DNA from: Onthophagus taurus
Lineage: Eukaryota > Arthropoda > Insecta > Coleoptera > Scarabaeidae
Direction of reading: 5' to 3'
Assembly (NCBI RefSeq): GCF_036711975.1
Contig: NC_091970.1
Coordinates: forward strand, 11,539,501-11,603,500
Length of the DNA stretch: 64,000 nucleotides
In this document: one piece after another, positions 1 through 14,672 of the stretch
Layout of the letters: every line of letters starts with the position of its first letter
Numbering within the stretch: position 1 is the first letter of the stretch
The notes under the pieces: generated by a model
Database searches by the model: none
The model's input: the letters and a program-made list of their open reading frames with translations, nothing else
What the model was told of the DNA's origin: nothing
Position numbers and translations under genes: made by a program

Positions 1-3000
1 CTAAAAAACTTTTCTCTATCACCTTTCATCCTTGAGTTATGATCAATTTTAATACCAAAAGTATTCAATTTTGATATTTCGATGATTTTCTCTTTTATCA
101 TTAGAAAATCATTATAACTAAACCAAATCTGTTTATGAGTAATGTCCTTTTAGTTCATAATAAACAATTTATTCCTAAAAAAATTTTCTCCATCACCTTT
201 CATTTTTAAGTTATGATCTATTTTAATACCAAAAGTACTCAATTTTAACATTTTGGTGACTTTTTCTTTATCACTAGAAAATCATTATACCTAAACTAAA
301 TTTGTTTATGGATGATGTTTTTTTAGTTCATAATAAACAATTTATTCCTAAAAAAATTTTCTCCATCACCTTTCATTTTTGAGTTATGATCAATTTTAAT
401 ACCAAAAGTATTCAATTTTGATATTTCGATGATTTTCTCTTTTTATCATTAGAAAATCATTATAACTAAACCAAATCTGTTTATGAGTAATGTCCTTTTA
501 GTTCATAATAAACAATTTATTCCTAAAAAAATTTTCTCCATCACCTTTCATTTTTGAGTTATGATCAATTTTAATACCAAAAGTATTCAATTTTGATATT
601 TCGATGATTTTCTCTTTTTATCATTAGAAAATCATTATAACTAAACCAAATCTGTTTATGAGTAATGTCATTTTAGTTCATAATAAACAATTTATTTCAA
701 ATAAACTTTTCTCCACCACCTTTAATTTTTGAGTTATGATCTATTTTAACACCAAAAGTACTCAATTTTAACATTTTGGTGACTTTTTCTTTATCACTAG
801 AAAATCATTATACCTAAACTAAATTTGTTTATGGATGATGTTTTTTTAGTTCATAATAAACAATTTATTCCTAAAAAACTTTTTTAAAAATATCCTTGAG
901 TTATGATCAATTTTAATACCAAAAGTATTCAATTTTGATATTTCGATGATTTTCTCTTTTTATCATTAGAAAATCATTATAACTAAACCAAATCTGTTTA
1001 TGAGTAATGTCCTTTTAGTTCATAATAAACAATTTATTTCAAATAAACTTTTCTCCACCACCTTTAATTTTTGAGTTATGATCTATTTTAATACCAAAAG
1101 TACTCAATTTTAACATTTTGGTGACTTTTTCTTTATCACTAGAAAATCATTATACCTAAACTAAATTTTTTTATGGATGATGTTTTTTTAGTTCATAATA
1201 AACAATTTATTCCTAAAAAACTTTTCTCCATCACCTTTCATCCTTGAGTTATGATCAATTTTAATACCAAAAGTACTCAATTTTGATATTTCGATGATTT
1301 TCTCTTTTTATCACTAGAAAATCATTATACCTAAACTAAATTTGTTTATGGATGATGTTTTTTTAATTCATAATAAACAATTTATTTCAAATAAACTTTT
1401 CTCCATCACCTTTAATTTTTGAGTTATGATATATTTTAATACCAAAAGTACTCAATTTTAACATTTTGATGATTTTTTCTTTGTCACTAGAGAATCATTA
1501 TATCTAAACTAAATTTGTTTATGGATGATGTTTTTTTAGTTCATAATAAACAATTTATTTCAAATAAACTTTTCTCCATCACCTTTCATCCTTGAGTTAT
1601 GATCAATTTTAATACCAAAAGTACTCAATTTTGATATTTCGATGATTTTCTCTTTTTATCATTAGAAAATCATTATAACTAAACCAAATCTGTTTATGAG
1701 TAATGTCCTTTTAGTTCATAATAAACAATTTATTTCAAATAAACTTTTCTCCACCACCTTTAATTTTTGAGTTATGATCTATTTTAACACCAAAAGTACT
1801 CAATTGTAACATTTTGGTGACTTTTTCTTTATCACTAGAAAATCGTTATACCTAAACTAAATTTGTTTATGGATGATGTTTTTTTAGTTCATAATAAACA
1901 ATTTATTCCTAAAAAACTTTTCTCCATCACCTTTCATCCTTGAGTTATGATCAATTTTAATACCAAAAGTATTCAATTTTGATATTTCGATGATTTTCTC
2001 TTTTTATCATTAGAAAATCATTATAACTAAACCAAATCTGTTTATGAGTAATGTCCTTTTAGTTCATAATAAACAATTTATTTCAAATAAACTTTTCTCC
2101 ACCACCTTTAATTTTTGAATTATGATCTATTTTAATACCAAAAGTACTCAATTTTAACATTTTGATGATTTTTTCTTCATCACTAGAAAATCATTGTACC
2201 TAAACTAAATTTGTTTATGGATGATGTTTTTTTAGTTCATAATAAACAATTTATTCCTAAAAAACTATTCTCCATCACCTTTCATCCTTGAGTTATGATC
2301 AATTTTAATACCAAAAGTATTCAATTTTAATATTTCGATGATTTTCTCTTTTTATCATTAGAAAATCATTATAACTAAACCAAATCTGTTTATGAGTAAT
2401 GTCCTTTTAGTTCATAATAAACAATTTATTTCAAATAAACTTTTCTCCACCACCTTTAATTTTTGAGTTATGATCTATTTTAACACCAAAAGTACTTAAT
2501 TTTAACATTTTGGTGACTTTTTCTTTATCACTAGAAAATCATTATACCTAAACTAAATTTGTTTATGGATGATGTTTTTTTAGTTCATAATAAACAATTT
2601 ATTCCTAAAAAAATTTTCTCCATCACCTTTCATTTTTGAGTTATGATCAATTTTAATACCAAAAGTATTCAATTTTGATATTTCGATGATTTTCTCTTTT
2701 TATCATTAGAAAATCATTATAACTAAACCAAATCTGTTTATGAGTAATGTCATTTTAGTTCATATAAACAATTTATTTCAAATAAACTTTTCTCTATCAC
2801 CTTTAATTTTTGAGATATGATCTATTTTAATACCAAAAGTACTCAATTTTAACATTTTGGTGATTTTGTCTTTATCAGTAGAAAATCATTATACCTAAAC
2901 TAAATTTGTTTATGGATGATGTTTTTTTAGTTCATAATAAACAATTTATTCCTAAAAAACTATTCTCCATCACCTTTCATCCTTGAGTTATGATCAATTT

Positions 3001-6000
3001 TAATACCAAAAGTATTCAATTTTAATATTTCGATGATTTTCTCTTTTTATCATTAGAAAATCATTATAACTAAACCAAATCTGTTTATGAGTAATGTCCT
3101 TTTAGTTCATAATAAACAATTTATTTCAAATAAACTTTTCTCCACCACCTTTAATTTTTGAGTTATGATCTATTTTAACACCAAAAGTACTCAATTTTAA
3201 CATTTTGGTGACTTTTTCTTTATCACTAGAAAATCGTTATACCTAAACTAAATTTGTTTATGGATGATGTTTTTTTAGTTCATAATAAACAATTTATTCC
3301 TAAAAAACTTTTCTCCATCACCTTTCATCCTTGAGTTATGATCAATTTTAATACCAAAAGTATTCAATTTTGATATTTCGATGATTTTCTCTTTTTATCA
3401 TTAGAAAATCATTATAACTAAACCAAATCTGTTTATGAGTAATGCCATTTTAGTTCATAATAAACAATTTATTTCAAATAAACTTTTCTCCATCACCTTT
3501 AATTTTTTGAGTTATGATCTATTTTAATACCAAAAGTACTCAATTTTAACATTTTGATGATTTTTTCTTCATCACTAGAAAATCATTATACCTAAACTAA
3601 ATTTGTTTATGGATGATGTTTTTTTAGTTCATAATAAACAATTTATTCCTAAAAAACTTTTCTCCATCACCTTTCATCCTTGAGTTATGATCAATTTTAA
3701 TACCAAAAGTACTCAATTTTGATATTTCGATGATTTTCTCTTTTTATCACTAGAAAATCATTATACCTAAACTAAATTTGTTTATGGATGATGTTTTTTT
3801 AATTCATAATAAACAATTTATTTCAAATAAACTTTTCTCCATCACCTTTAATTTTTGAGTTATGATATATTTTAATACCAAAAGTACTCAATTTTAACAT
3901 TTTGATGATTTTTTCTTTGTCACTAGAGAATCATTATATCTAAACTAAATTTGTTTATGGATGATGTTTTTTTAGTTCATAATAAACAATTTATTTCAAA
4001 TAAACTTTTCTCCATCACCTTTCATCCTTGAGTTATGATCAATTTTAATACCAAAAGTACTCAATTTTGATATTTCGATGATTTTCTCTTTTTATCATTA
4101 GAAAATCATTATAACTAAACCAAATCTGTTTATGAGTAATGTCCTTTTAGTTCATAATAAACAATTTATTTCAAATAAACTTTTCTCCACCACCTTTAAT
4201 TTTTGAGTTATGATCTATTTTAACACCAAAAGTACTCAATTGTAACATTTTGGTGACTTTTTCTTTATCACTAGAAAATCGTTATACCTAAACTAAATTT
4301 GTTTATGGATGATGTTTTTTTAGTTCATAATAAACAATTTATTCCTAAAAAACTTTTCTCCATCACCTTTCATCCTTGAGTTATGATCAATTTTAATACC
4401 AAAAGTATTCAATTTTGATATTTCGATGATTTTCTCTTTTTATCATTAGAAAATCATTATAACTAAACCAAATCTGTTTATGAGTAATGTCCTTTTAGTT
4501 CATAATAAACAATTTATTTCAAATAAACTTTTCTCCACCACCTTTAATTTTTGAATTATGATCTATTTTAATACCAAAAGTACTCAATTTTAACATTTTG
4601 ATGATTTTTTCTTCATCACTAGAAAATCATTGTACCTAAACTAAATTTGTTTATGGATGATGTTTTTTTAGTTCATAATAAACAATTTATTCCTAAAAAA
4701 CTATTCTCCATCACCTTTCATCCTTGAGTTATGATCAATTTTAATACCAAAAGTATTCAATTTTAATATTTCGATGATTTTCTCTTTTTATCATTAGAAA
4801 ATCATTATAACTAAACCAAATCTGTTTATGAGTAATGTCCTTTTAGTTCATAATAAACAATTTATTTCAAATAAACTTTTCTCCACCACCTTTAATTTTT
4901 GAGTTATGATCTATTTTAACACCAAAAGTACTTAATTTTAACATTTTGGTGACTTTTTCTTTATCACTAGAAAATCATTATACCTAAACTAAATTTGTTT
5001 ATGGATGATGTTTTTTTAGTTCATAATAAACAATTTATTCCTAAAAAAATTTTCTCCATCACCTTTCATTTTTGAGTTATGATCAATTTTAATACCAAAA
5101 GTATTCAATTTTGATATTTCGATGATTTTCTCTTTTTATCATTAGAAAATCATTATAACTAAACCAAATCTGTTTATGAGTAATGTCATTTTAGTTCATA
5201 TAAACAATTTATTTCAAATAAACTTTTCTCTATCACCTTTAATTTTTGAGATATGATCTATTTTAATACCAAAAGTACTCAATTTTAACATTTTGGTGAT
5301 TTTGTCTTTATCAGTAGAAAATCATTATACCTAAACTAAATTTGTTTATGGATGATGTTTTTTTAGTTCATAATAAACAATTTATTCCTAAAAAACTATT
5401 CTCCATCACCTTTCATCCTTGAGTTATGATCAATTTTAATACCAAAAGTATTCAATTTTAATATTTCGATGATTTTCTCTTTTTATCATTAGAAAATCAT
5501 TATAACTAAACCAAATCTGTTTATGAGTAATGTCCTTTTAGTTCATAATAAACAATTTATTTCAAATAAACTTTTCTCCACCACCTTTAATTTTTGAGTT
5601 ATGATCTATTTTAACACCAAAAGTACTCAATTTTAACATTTTGGTGACTTTTTCTTTATCACTAGAAAATCGTTATACCTAAACTAAATTTGTTTATGGA
5701 TGATGTTTTTTTAGTTCATAATAAACAATTTATTCCTAAAAAACTTTTCTCCATCACCTTTCATCCTTGAGTTATGATCAATTTTAATACCAAAAGTATT
5801 CAATTTTGATATTTCGATGATTTTCTCTTTTTATCATTAGAAAATCATTATAACTAAACCAAATCTGTTTATGAGTAATGCCATTTTAGTTCATAATAAA
5901 CAATTTATTTCAAATAAACTTTTCTCCATCACCTTTAATTTTTTGAGTTATGATCTATTTTAATACCAAAAGTACTCAATTTTAACATTTTGATGATTTT

Positions 6001-9000
6001 TTCTTCATCACTAGAAAATCATTATACCTAAACTAAATTTGTTTATGGATGATGTTTTTTTAGTTCATAATAAACAATTTATTCCTAAAAAACTTTTCTC
6101 CATCACCTTTCATCCTTGAGTTATGATCAATTTTAATACCAAAAGTATTCAATTTTGATATTTCGATGATTTTCTCTTTTTATCATTAGAAAATCATTAT
6201 AACTAAACCAAATCTGTTTATGAGTAATGTCCTTTTAGTTCATAATAAACAATTTATTTCAAATAAACTTTTCTCCATCACCTTTAATTTTTGAGTTATA
6301 ATCTATTTTAATACCAAAAGTACTCAATTTGACATTTTGGTGATTTTTTCTTTATCACTAGAAAATCATTATACCTAAACTAAATTTGTTTATGGATGAT
6401 GTTTTTTTAGTTCATAATAAACAATTTATTCCTAAAAAACTTTTCTCCATCACCTTTCATCCTTGAGTTATGATCAATTTTAATACCAAAAGTACTCAAT
6501 TTTGACATTTTGGTGATTTTCTCTTTTATCATTAGAAAATCATTATAACTAAACCAAATCTGTTTATGAGTAATGTCCTTTTAGTTCATAATAAACAATT
6601 TATTTCAAATAAACTTTTCTCCACCACCTTTAATTTTTGAGTTATGATCTATTTTAATACCAAAAGTACTCAATTTTAACATTTTGGTGACTTTTTCTTT
6701 ATCACTAGAAAATCATTATACCTAAACTAAATTTTTTTATGGATGATGTTTTTTTAGTTCATAATAAACAATTTATTCCTAAAAAACTTTTCTCCATCAC
6801 CTTTCATCCTTGAGTTATGATCAATTTTAATACCAAAAGTATTCAATTTTGATATTTCGATGATTTTCTCTTTTTATCATTAGAAAATCATTATAACTAA
6901 ACCAAATCTGTTTATGAGTAATGTCCTTTTAGTTCATAATAAACAATTTATTTCAAATAAACTTTTCTCCATCACCTTTAATTTTTGAGTTATGATATAT
7001 TTTAATACCAAAAGTACTCAATTTTAACATTTTGATGATTTTTTCTTTGTCACTAGAGAATCATTATATCTAAACTAAATTTGTTTATGGATGATGTTTT
7101 TTTAGTTCATAATAAACAATTTATTTCAAATAAACTTTTCTCCATCACCTTTCATCCTTGAGTTATGATCAATTTTAATACCAAAAGTACTCAATTTTGA
7201 TATTTCGATGATTTTCTCTTTTTATCACTAGAAAATCATTATACCTAAACTAAATTTGTTTATGGATGATGTTTTTTTAATTCATAATAAACAATTTATT
7301 TCAAATAAACTTTTCTCCATCACCTTTAATTTTTGAGTTATGATATATTTTAATACCAAAAGTACTCAATTTTAACATTTTGATGATTTTTTCTTTGTCA
7401 CTAGAGAATCATTATATCTAAACTAAATTTGTTTATGGATGATGTTTTTTTAGTTCATAATAAACAATTTATTTCAAATAAACTTTTCTCCATCACCTTT
7501 CATCCTTGAGTTATGATCAATTTTAATACCAAAAGTACTCAATTTTGATATTTCGATGATTTTCTCTTTTTATCATTAGAAAATCATTATAACTAAACCA
7601 AATCTGTTTATGAGTAATGTCATTTTAGTTTGTTTTTTTAGTTCATAATAAACAATTTATTCCTAAAAAACTTTTCTCCATCACCTTTCATCCTTGAGTT
7701 ATGATCAATTTTAATACCAAAAGTATTCAATTTTGATATTTCGATGATTTTCTCTTTTTATCATTAGAAAATCATTAGAACTAAACCAAATCTGTTTATG
7801 AGTAATGTCCTTTTAGTTCATAATAAACAATTTATTTCAAATAAACTTTTCTCCACCACCTTTAATTTTTGAGTTATGATCTATTTTAACACCAAAAGTA
7901 CTCAATTGTAACATTTTGGTGACTTTTTCTTTATCACTAGAAAATCGTTATACCTAAACTAAATTTGTTTATGGATGATGTTTTTTAGTTCATAATAAAC
8001 AATTTATTCCTAAAAAACTTTTCTCCATCACCTTTCATCCTTGAGTTATGATCAATTTTAATACCAAAAGTATTCAATTTTGATATTTCGATGATTTTCT
8101 CTTTTTATCATTAGAAAATCATTATAACTAAACCAAATCTGTTTATGAGTAATGTCCTTTTAGTTCATAATAAACAATTTATTTCAAATAAACTTTTCTC
8201 CACCACCTTTAATTTTTGAGTTATGATCTATTTTAACACCAAAAGTACTCAATTGTAACATTTTGGTGACTTTTTCTTTATCACTAGAAAATCGTTATAC
8301 CTAAACTAAATTTGTTTATGGATGATGTTTTTTTAGTTCATAATAAACAATTTATTCCTAAAAAACTTTTCTCCATCACCTTTCATCCTTGAGTTATGAT
8401 CAATTTTAATACCAAAAGTATTCAATTTTGATATTTCGATGATTTTCTCTTTTTATCATTAGAAAATCATTATAACTAAACCAAATCTGTTTATGAGTAA
8501 TGTCCTTTTAGTTCATAATAAACAATTTATTTCAAATAAACTTTTCTCCACCACCTTTAATTTTTGAGTTATGATCTATTTTAACACCAAAAGTACTTAA
8601 TTTTAACATTTTGGTGACTTTTTCTTTATCACTAGAAAATCATTATACCTAAACTAAATTTGTTTATGGATGATGTTTTTTTAGTTCATAATAAACAATT
8701 TATTCCTAAAAAAATTTTCTCCATCACCTTTCATTTTTGAGTTATGATCAATTTTAATACCAAAAGTATTCAATTTTGATATTTCGATGATTTTCTCTTT
8801 TTATCATTAGAAAATCATTATAACTAAACCAAATCTGTTTATGAGTAATGTCCTTTTAGTTCATAATAAACAATTTATTTCAAATAAACTTTTCTCCACC
8901 ACCTTTAATTTTTGAGTTATGATCTATTTTAACACCAAAAGTACTCAATTGTAACATTTTGGTGACTTTTTCTTTATCACTAGAAAATCGTTATACCTAA

Positions 9001-11665
9001 ACTAAATTTGTTTATGGATGATGTTTTTTTAGTTCATAATAAACAATTTATTCCTAAAAAACTTTTCTCCATCACCTTTCATCCTTGAGTTATGATCAAT
9101 TTTAATACCAAAAGTATTCAATTTTGATATTTCGATGATTTTCTCTTTTTATCATTAGAAAATCATTATAACTAAACCAAATCTGTTTATGAGTAATGTC
9201 CTTTTAGTTCATAATAAACAATTTATTTCAAATAAACTTTTCTCCACCACCTTTAATTTTTGAGTTATGATCTATTTTAACACCAAAAGTACTCAATTGT
9301 AACATTTTGGTGACTTTTTCTTTATCACTAGAAAATCGTTATACCTAAACTAAATTTGTTTATGGATGATGTTTTTTTAGTTCATAATAAACAATTTATT
9401 CCTAAAAAACTTTTCTCCATCACCTTTCATCCTTGAGTTATGATCAATTTTAATACCAAAAGTATTCAATTTTGATATTTCGATGATTTTCTCTTTTTAT
9501 CATTAGAAAATCATTATAACTAAACCAAATCTGTTTATGAGTAATGTCCTTTTAGTTCATAATAAACAATTTATTTCAAATAAACTTTTCTCCACCACCT
9601 TTAATTTTTGAGTTATGATCTATTTTAACACCAAAAGTACTCAATTGTAACATTTTGGTGACTTTTTCTTTATCACTAGAAAATCGTTATACCTAAACCA
9701 AATTTGTTTATGGATGATGTTTTTTTAGTTCATAATAAACAATTTATTCCTAAAAAACTTTTCTCCATCACCTTTCATCCTTGAGTTATGATCAATTTTA
9801 ATACCAAAAGTATTCAATTTTGATATTTCGATGATTTTCTCTTTTTATCATTAGAAAATCATTATAACTAAACCAAATCTGTTTATGAGTAATGTCCTTT
9901 TAGTTCATAATAAACAATTTATTTCAAATAAACTTTTCTCCACCACCTTTAATTTTTGAGTTATGATCTATTTTAACACCAAAAGTACTCAATTGTAACA
10001 TTTTGGTGACTTTTTCTTTATCACTAGAAAATCGTTATACCTAAACTAAATTTGTTTATGGATGATGTTTTTTTAGTTCATAATAAACAATTTATTCCTA
10101 AAAAACTTTTCTCCATCACCTTTCATCCTTGAGTTATGATCAATTTTAATACCAAAAGTATTCAATTTTGATATTTCGATGATTTTCTCTTTTTATCATT
10201 AGAAAATCATTATAACTAAACCAAATCTGTTTATGAGTAATGTCCTTTTAGTTCATAATAAACAATTTATTTCAAATAAACTTTTCTCCACCACCTTTAA
10301 TTTTTGAGTTATGATCTATTTTAACACCAAAAGTACTTAATTTTAACATTTTGGTGACTTTTTCTTTATCACTAGAAAATCATTATACCTAAACTAAATT
10401 TGTTTATGGATGATGTTTTTTTAGTTCATAATAAACAATTTATTCCTAAAAAAATTTTCTCCATCACCTTTCATTTTTGAGTTATGATCAATTTTAATAC
10501 CAAAAGTATTCAATTTTGATATTTCGATGATTTTCTCTTTTTATCATTAGAAAATCATTATAACTAAACCAAATCTGTTTATGAGTAATGTCCTTTTAGT
10601 TCATAATAAACAATTTATTTCAAATAAACTTTTCTCCACCACCTTTAATTTTTGAGTTATGATCTATTTTAACACCAAAAGTACTCAATTGTAACATTTT
10701 GGTGACTTTTTCTTTATCACTAGAAAATCGTTATACCTAAACTAAATTTGTTTATGGATGATGTTTTTTTAGTTCATAATAAACAATTTATTCCTAAAAA
10801 ACTTTTCTCCATCACCTTTCATCCTTGAGTTATGATCAATTTTAATACCAAAAGTATTCAATTTTGATATTTCGATGATTTTCTCTTTTTATCATTAGAA
10901 AATCATTATAACTAAACCAAATCTGTTTATGAGTAATGTCCTTTTAGTTCATAATAAACAATTTATTTCAAATAAACTTTTCTCCACCACCTTTAATTTT
11001 TGAGTTATGATCTATTTTAACACCAAAAGTACTCAATTTTAACACTTTGGTGACTTTTTCTTTATCACTAGAAAATCATTATACCTAAACTAAATTTGTT
11101 TATGGATGATGTTTTTTTAGTTCATAATAAACAATTTATTCCTAAAAAAATTTTCTCCATCACCTTTCATTTTTGAGTTATGATCAATTTTAATACCAAA
11201 AGTATTCAATTTTGATATTTCGATGATTTTCTCTTTTTATCATTAGAAAATCATTATAACTAAACCAAATCTGTTTATGAGTAATGTCATTTTAGTTCAT
11301 ATAAACAATTTATTTCAAATAAACTTTTCTCTATCACCTTTAATTTTTGAGATATGATCTATTTTAATACCAAAAGTACTCAATTTTAACATTTTGGTGA
11401 TTTTGTCTTTATCACTAGAAAATCATTATACCTAAACTAAATTTGTTTATGGATGATGTTTTTTTAGTTCATAATAAACAATTTATTCCTAAAAAACTTT
11501 TCGTTAGCACCTTTCATTCTTGAGTTATGATCGATTTTAAAACCAAAAGTACTTAATTTTGACATTTTGGGGACTTTCTCTTTATCACTAGAAAATTATT
11601 ATGCCTAAACTAAATTTGTTTATGGATGATGACTTTTTAGCTCATAATAAACAGTTTATTCCTCA
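1..11665. repeat. 174-bp AT-rich satellite array with higher-order structure
   Basis: About 67 head-to-tail monomers of about 174 bp run from the window edge to about 11665; the array continues beyond the left edge. Two subtypes alternate. Type A carries CTAAAAAACTTTTCTCCATC and a TCGATGATTTTC box; type B carries TCAAATAAACTTTTCTCCAC and a TGGTGACTTTTTC box. The basic repeat is therefore a 348-bp dimer, measured from the CAATTGTAAC variant at 8946, 9294, 9642 and 9990. A block from about 1170 to 3605 recurs at +2436 bp. Another recurs at +1740 bp (8598 to 10338). The last monomer, from about 11490, is degenerate, as expected at an array edge. No long open frame is present. A pericentromeric or other heterochromatic site is inferred. 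Confidence 0.97.
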
Positions 11666-12206
11666 AATTACGTACAATTTCACAGCCGACTACTGAATTT
11701 TCTACTAGCAGTATCTGGTCTTCAGCAAGTAGGATATAGTGTATTTCAAGCAGTATTTAGCCTCCATCAAACTTCGAACTGTGTACAGTCTTGTGCATAC
11801 GGTATTTAGTTTTTTGCAAGCTGTATTTAATCCTCTACAAAGTATACAATCCTCTAGTAGCAATATCTGCTCTTCTGCAAGTAGTATATAGTGTAACCAG
11901 TATCTAGTCTTCTATAAACTTGGAGAGAAGGGTGAGAATCTGTATTACTGAGATTTCCATCAATGTGCTTACCTGGTCGTCACTTACCTATTTAGTCATT
12001 GAAGTTGCCCATCAAGATTAAGAGTTCCTATTTAGGAAGTTTCTATCATTCTTTCGTGTCATAGCATGTTTTCTTGTAGTTATCAAAGGCGATTTTGATT
12101 CATATAAAAATTTTATAGTGTTTAGATATAAATTATTAAAAACTTTTTTCATAATATATTTTATACCAATTTATTTTTAAGTAACAAAACGTTTTTATTA
12201 AAATAA
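11666..12206. other. Array-flanking region with degenerate ~22-bp AGTAT/CTTC repeats
   Basis: From about 11690 to 11930 there are imperfect repeats built on phrases such as AGCAGTATCTGGTCTTC and TCTTCTGCAAGTAGTATA. They resemble, on the opposite strand, the short repeats at 47570-47830. The rest, to 12206, is unremarkable AT-rich DNA and includes the probable 3' UTR of the minus-strand lipase gene. No ORF or RNA gene is recognised. Confidence 0.5.
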
Positions 12207-13499
12207 TTAAGCCCAAGCTTTAGTCAAACCTTCAACATATTTATTACTTTCCCGATTTAAAAGCTCCTCGCAATCTTTAATATCACAATCATTCCTTGTA
12301 GTTTCTTTCAAAAATCGTAACATCAACGAATTATTAATGTACAAAGCGGTAATTGGATTGATTTTCTTCATAAACCAATTCAGCCAATAACCACTCCAAA
12401 ATAAAGTATCGCCATGATTCTCATGAGTTGTCCGCCTTTAAATAATAAAGAAATAATTGTATTTATAAATTAAATCAAAATAAAGTAAAACTTACAATAT
12501 CGTATACATTTTTGCGTTCTCCCCGAGATATTTTTCCATGGAATCGACGTTCGATTTGATGTGAAAAGTTTGGGTGTTAATAAATAACAATTTTTGATTA
12601 AAATTGTTGTAAATTTCTTCGTTTTTAATCGGGAACATCCAAGGATCTAAAATTATTCCTTGCCTAAAACAATTAAATTATTCTTTTTTATTTAAAATTT
12701 AAATTAATACTTTAATTCGGATCTTTTCGACATCGTTAAAAGAGCCGTAGCTCCACCAAAAGAATGCCCACACATAGTTATTGATTCAACATCTAATTTC
12801 CCGACTAAATCTTCTAATTTAAAATCAATTTGGTGATTATTTCGGGTATCACTCATTACATTGTAAGGTACTAAGCCGTTATTTAAGTTGATTAGAAAGT
12901 CTAAAACTTTGCTGCATTCTTCTGCGCGGTATTGAACTTGTTTTGTTCGCGATTCTAAGTGGCCTTGCCCCAATTTGATTAATTTGTATGAAATTGCTGT
13001 TCTGCGATCATTTTCAGCGTCCTCTTTTGAGTTATAATAATATGTGTAACATGAAGATTCATCTCTGTGCTCAAGTGAGGCTACAATATAACCTCTCGAG
13101 GCTAAATCGCCTAATATCGTGCTATATAAACTGCGATAAGCACCCAATCCATGCGAAAAAATGATTATTTTAAGTTTTTTATCTGTTTTAGGGGATTCTC
13201 CGTACAACATTGGGATCTTCATTGAACCTGAATAAATTAAAAAATAAATCAAAGGGGTTAAATTAATTAAGATGAAGATAAAGCACCTCCTTTCCAATAA
13301 AAGAAATTGATGATTTTTGGGGATAACATAACAACTTTTGCTTCCCCTATGATGTAATTGTCATCGGGGAAGAAAGGTATCCATTTTTTGTGGTTAATTT
13401 CATCGTTATCCTTTATATTTGTGGGATAATATAATCGAAAGAATACTCCGGATTTTTCGTACCCCAAAGCGACATCAACACACGAAGGAACGAAGGGGC
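12207..13499 (-). CDS. Platelet-activating factor acetylhydrolase-like lipase (PAF-AH, four exons, 5' end missing)
   Basis: This is an alpha/beta-hydrolase of the plasma/type II PAF acetylhydrolase family, which cleaves short or oxidised sn-2 acyl chains from phospholipids. Minus-strand exons are 13499-13287, 13227-12711, 12663-12496 and 12435-12207 (stop TAA). All junctions have GT/AG and keep one frame. Visible family motifs in order: FFRLYYPT, then FSHGLGAYRS with an oxyanion loop, ASLEHRDES, the nucleophile elbow GHSFGG (catalytic Ser), LDPWMFP (catalytic Asp) and TTHENHGDT (catalytic His). The catalytic triad is therefore complete. The first exon visible here begins inside a Gly codon behind an acceptor at 13501-13500, so at least one upstream exon with the start codon is missing; I could not find it before the transposons at 14350. 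The gene ends about 540 bp from satellite DNA. Substrate preference cannot be read from the sequence. Confidence 0.88.
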
Positions 13500-14350
13500 C
13501 TAAAAAAATTATAAGTAAGAATATCCATTATTAAACAATCAAAAGATCAATTCTAGATCATTCTACTAGAATCTCCGCGTGCACACAGAATATTACAATA
13601 ATTGTACTATTAATTTTAATAATTTAGTGCTAGTGTTCAGATTAAGTGTTTATTATAGTGATTTAGAAGACAGTGACTTTACAATAGTGTGGTAAGTACA
13701 ATTTTATTGTATACTAATTGAAAAATCTTCACAGCCAACAGAGTCAGTAGTTGTAGATTTAGTGCCAATTTGTGACATTAAGCAAATAAATGATAATAAT
13801 AATAAAATAGATCCATGGGATCCAAAGAATGAGCAGTCCCATCCCGAAAATGGAAATAATTGTGAAACTTTAGGGATATGTACAATTTGAATTTCATCTC
13901 AGCAATTGCGACAACTTAATAAAGTTATATCTTACAGTTAAACTTATATATACATGATTATACAAATAAATAAATATAATAACAAAATAAATAGTAGCAA
14001 GAAAAGAGGAAAGAGTAAAAAGGCCAAAAAGTAAAAGAAGGAAGAGACATAAAACAGAAAAAAGGAATTGAAAAGATACAACAGTAGAAGATACAAGAAG
14101 AAATGTCTAAAGAAAAAGCAGAAGGACAAAAAAAAGATAAAGTGAACATGAAAGCTATTATAACTGCTGAAGAAGCAAATGTTTTTTAAAAGCCGCTTTA
14201 AAGCCAGATTCACCACGCTGTTTGATATGCAACATTATAAACCTTACATATATTGTACATCGAGACTATAAGAACTAAAATTTATTAACAGATTAGCAAC
14301 AGAAAATGGTTATCCAAATGTTATACAACAAAAATGTTGTGATTGTCCTG
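13500..14350. other. Unassigned AT-rich region, possibly 5' intron of the lipase gene
   Basis: No complete gene is seen. On the plus strand there is a short exon-like stretch at 13734-13891, preceded by an acceptor-like CTTCACAG and open for about 50 codons. A donor-like GTAAGT lies at 13692. Around 14103-14189 a 28-codon Lys/Glu-rich frame is open. Neither resembles a family I know. The minus-strand ORF across 13944-14216 is low-complexity and probably a shadow of the AAG/AAA-rich plus strand. Confidence 0.3.
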
Positions 14351-14672
14351 CTTTATACAAGACGTTTCAGGTTTTTGTAGCAGGACTTTAACCATATATA
14401 CAGGATGTTCATTTCAGAACTTTCCACCTCAATTTCTGTAAATCCGGAAGTTTAAAAAGAAAATCGCTGAAATAGGTAATAGTATATTAAAAAACAAGTT
14501 TCGTAAGACACGCTTGAAGTTTTATACTTTTTTTTTAACAAAAATAAAGTAAATTTTGGCAATGTAGGGAAATAGGTATTATTATTATTATTATTATTGC
14601 TGGGCTGAGGAGGGCGGCCCCTCTCGTTACCGCGACCTATAAGATCTATTGTAACTTTAGCCCTCCAAAGGT

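Noticed and set aside
1..11665. CRISPR array, suggested by the regular repeats
   Set aside because: Units are contiguous 174-bp monomers with no unique spacers, and the genome is animal.
13944..14216. 90-codon Phe/Leu/Tyr-rich minus-strand ORF that could suggest a membrane protein
   Set aside because: It is the complement of a simple AAG/AAA-rich tract; no relative recognised and no splice or start context.
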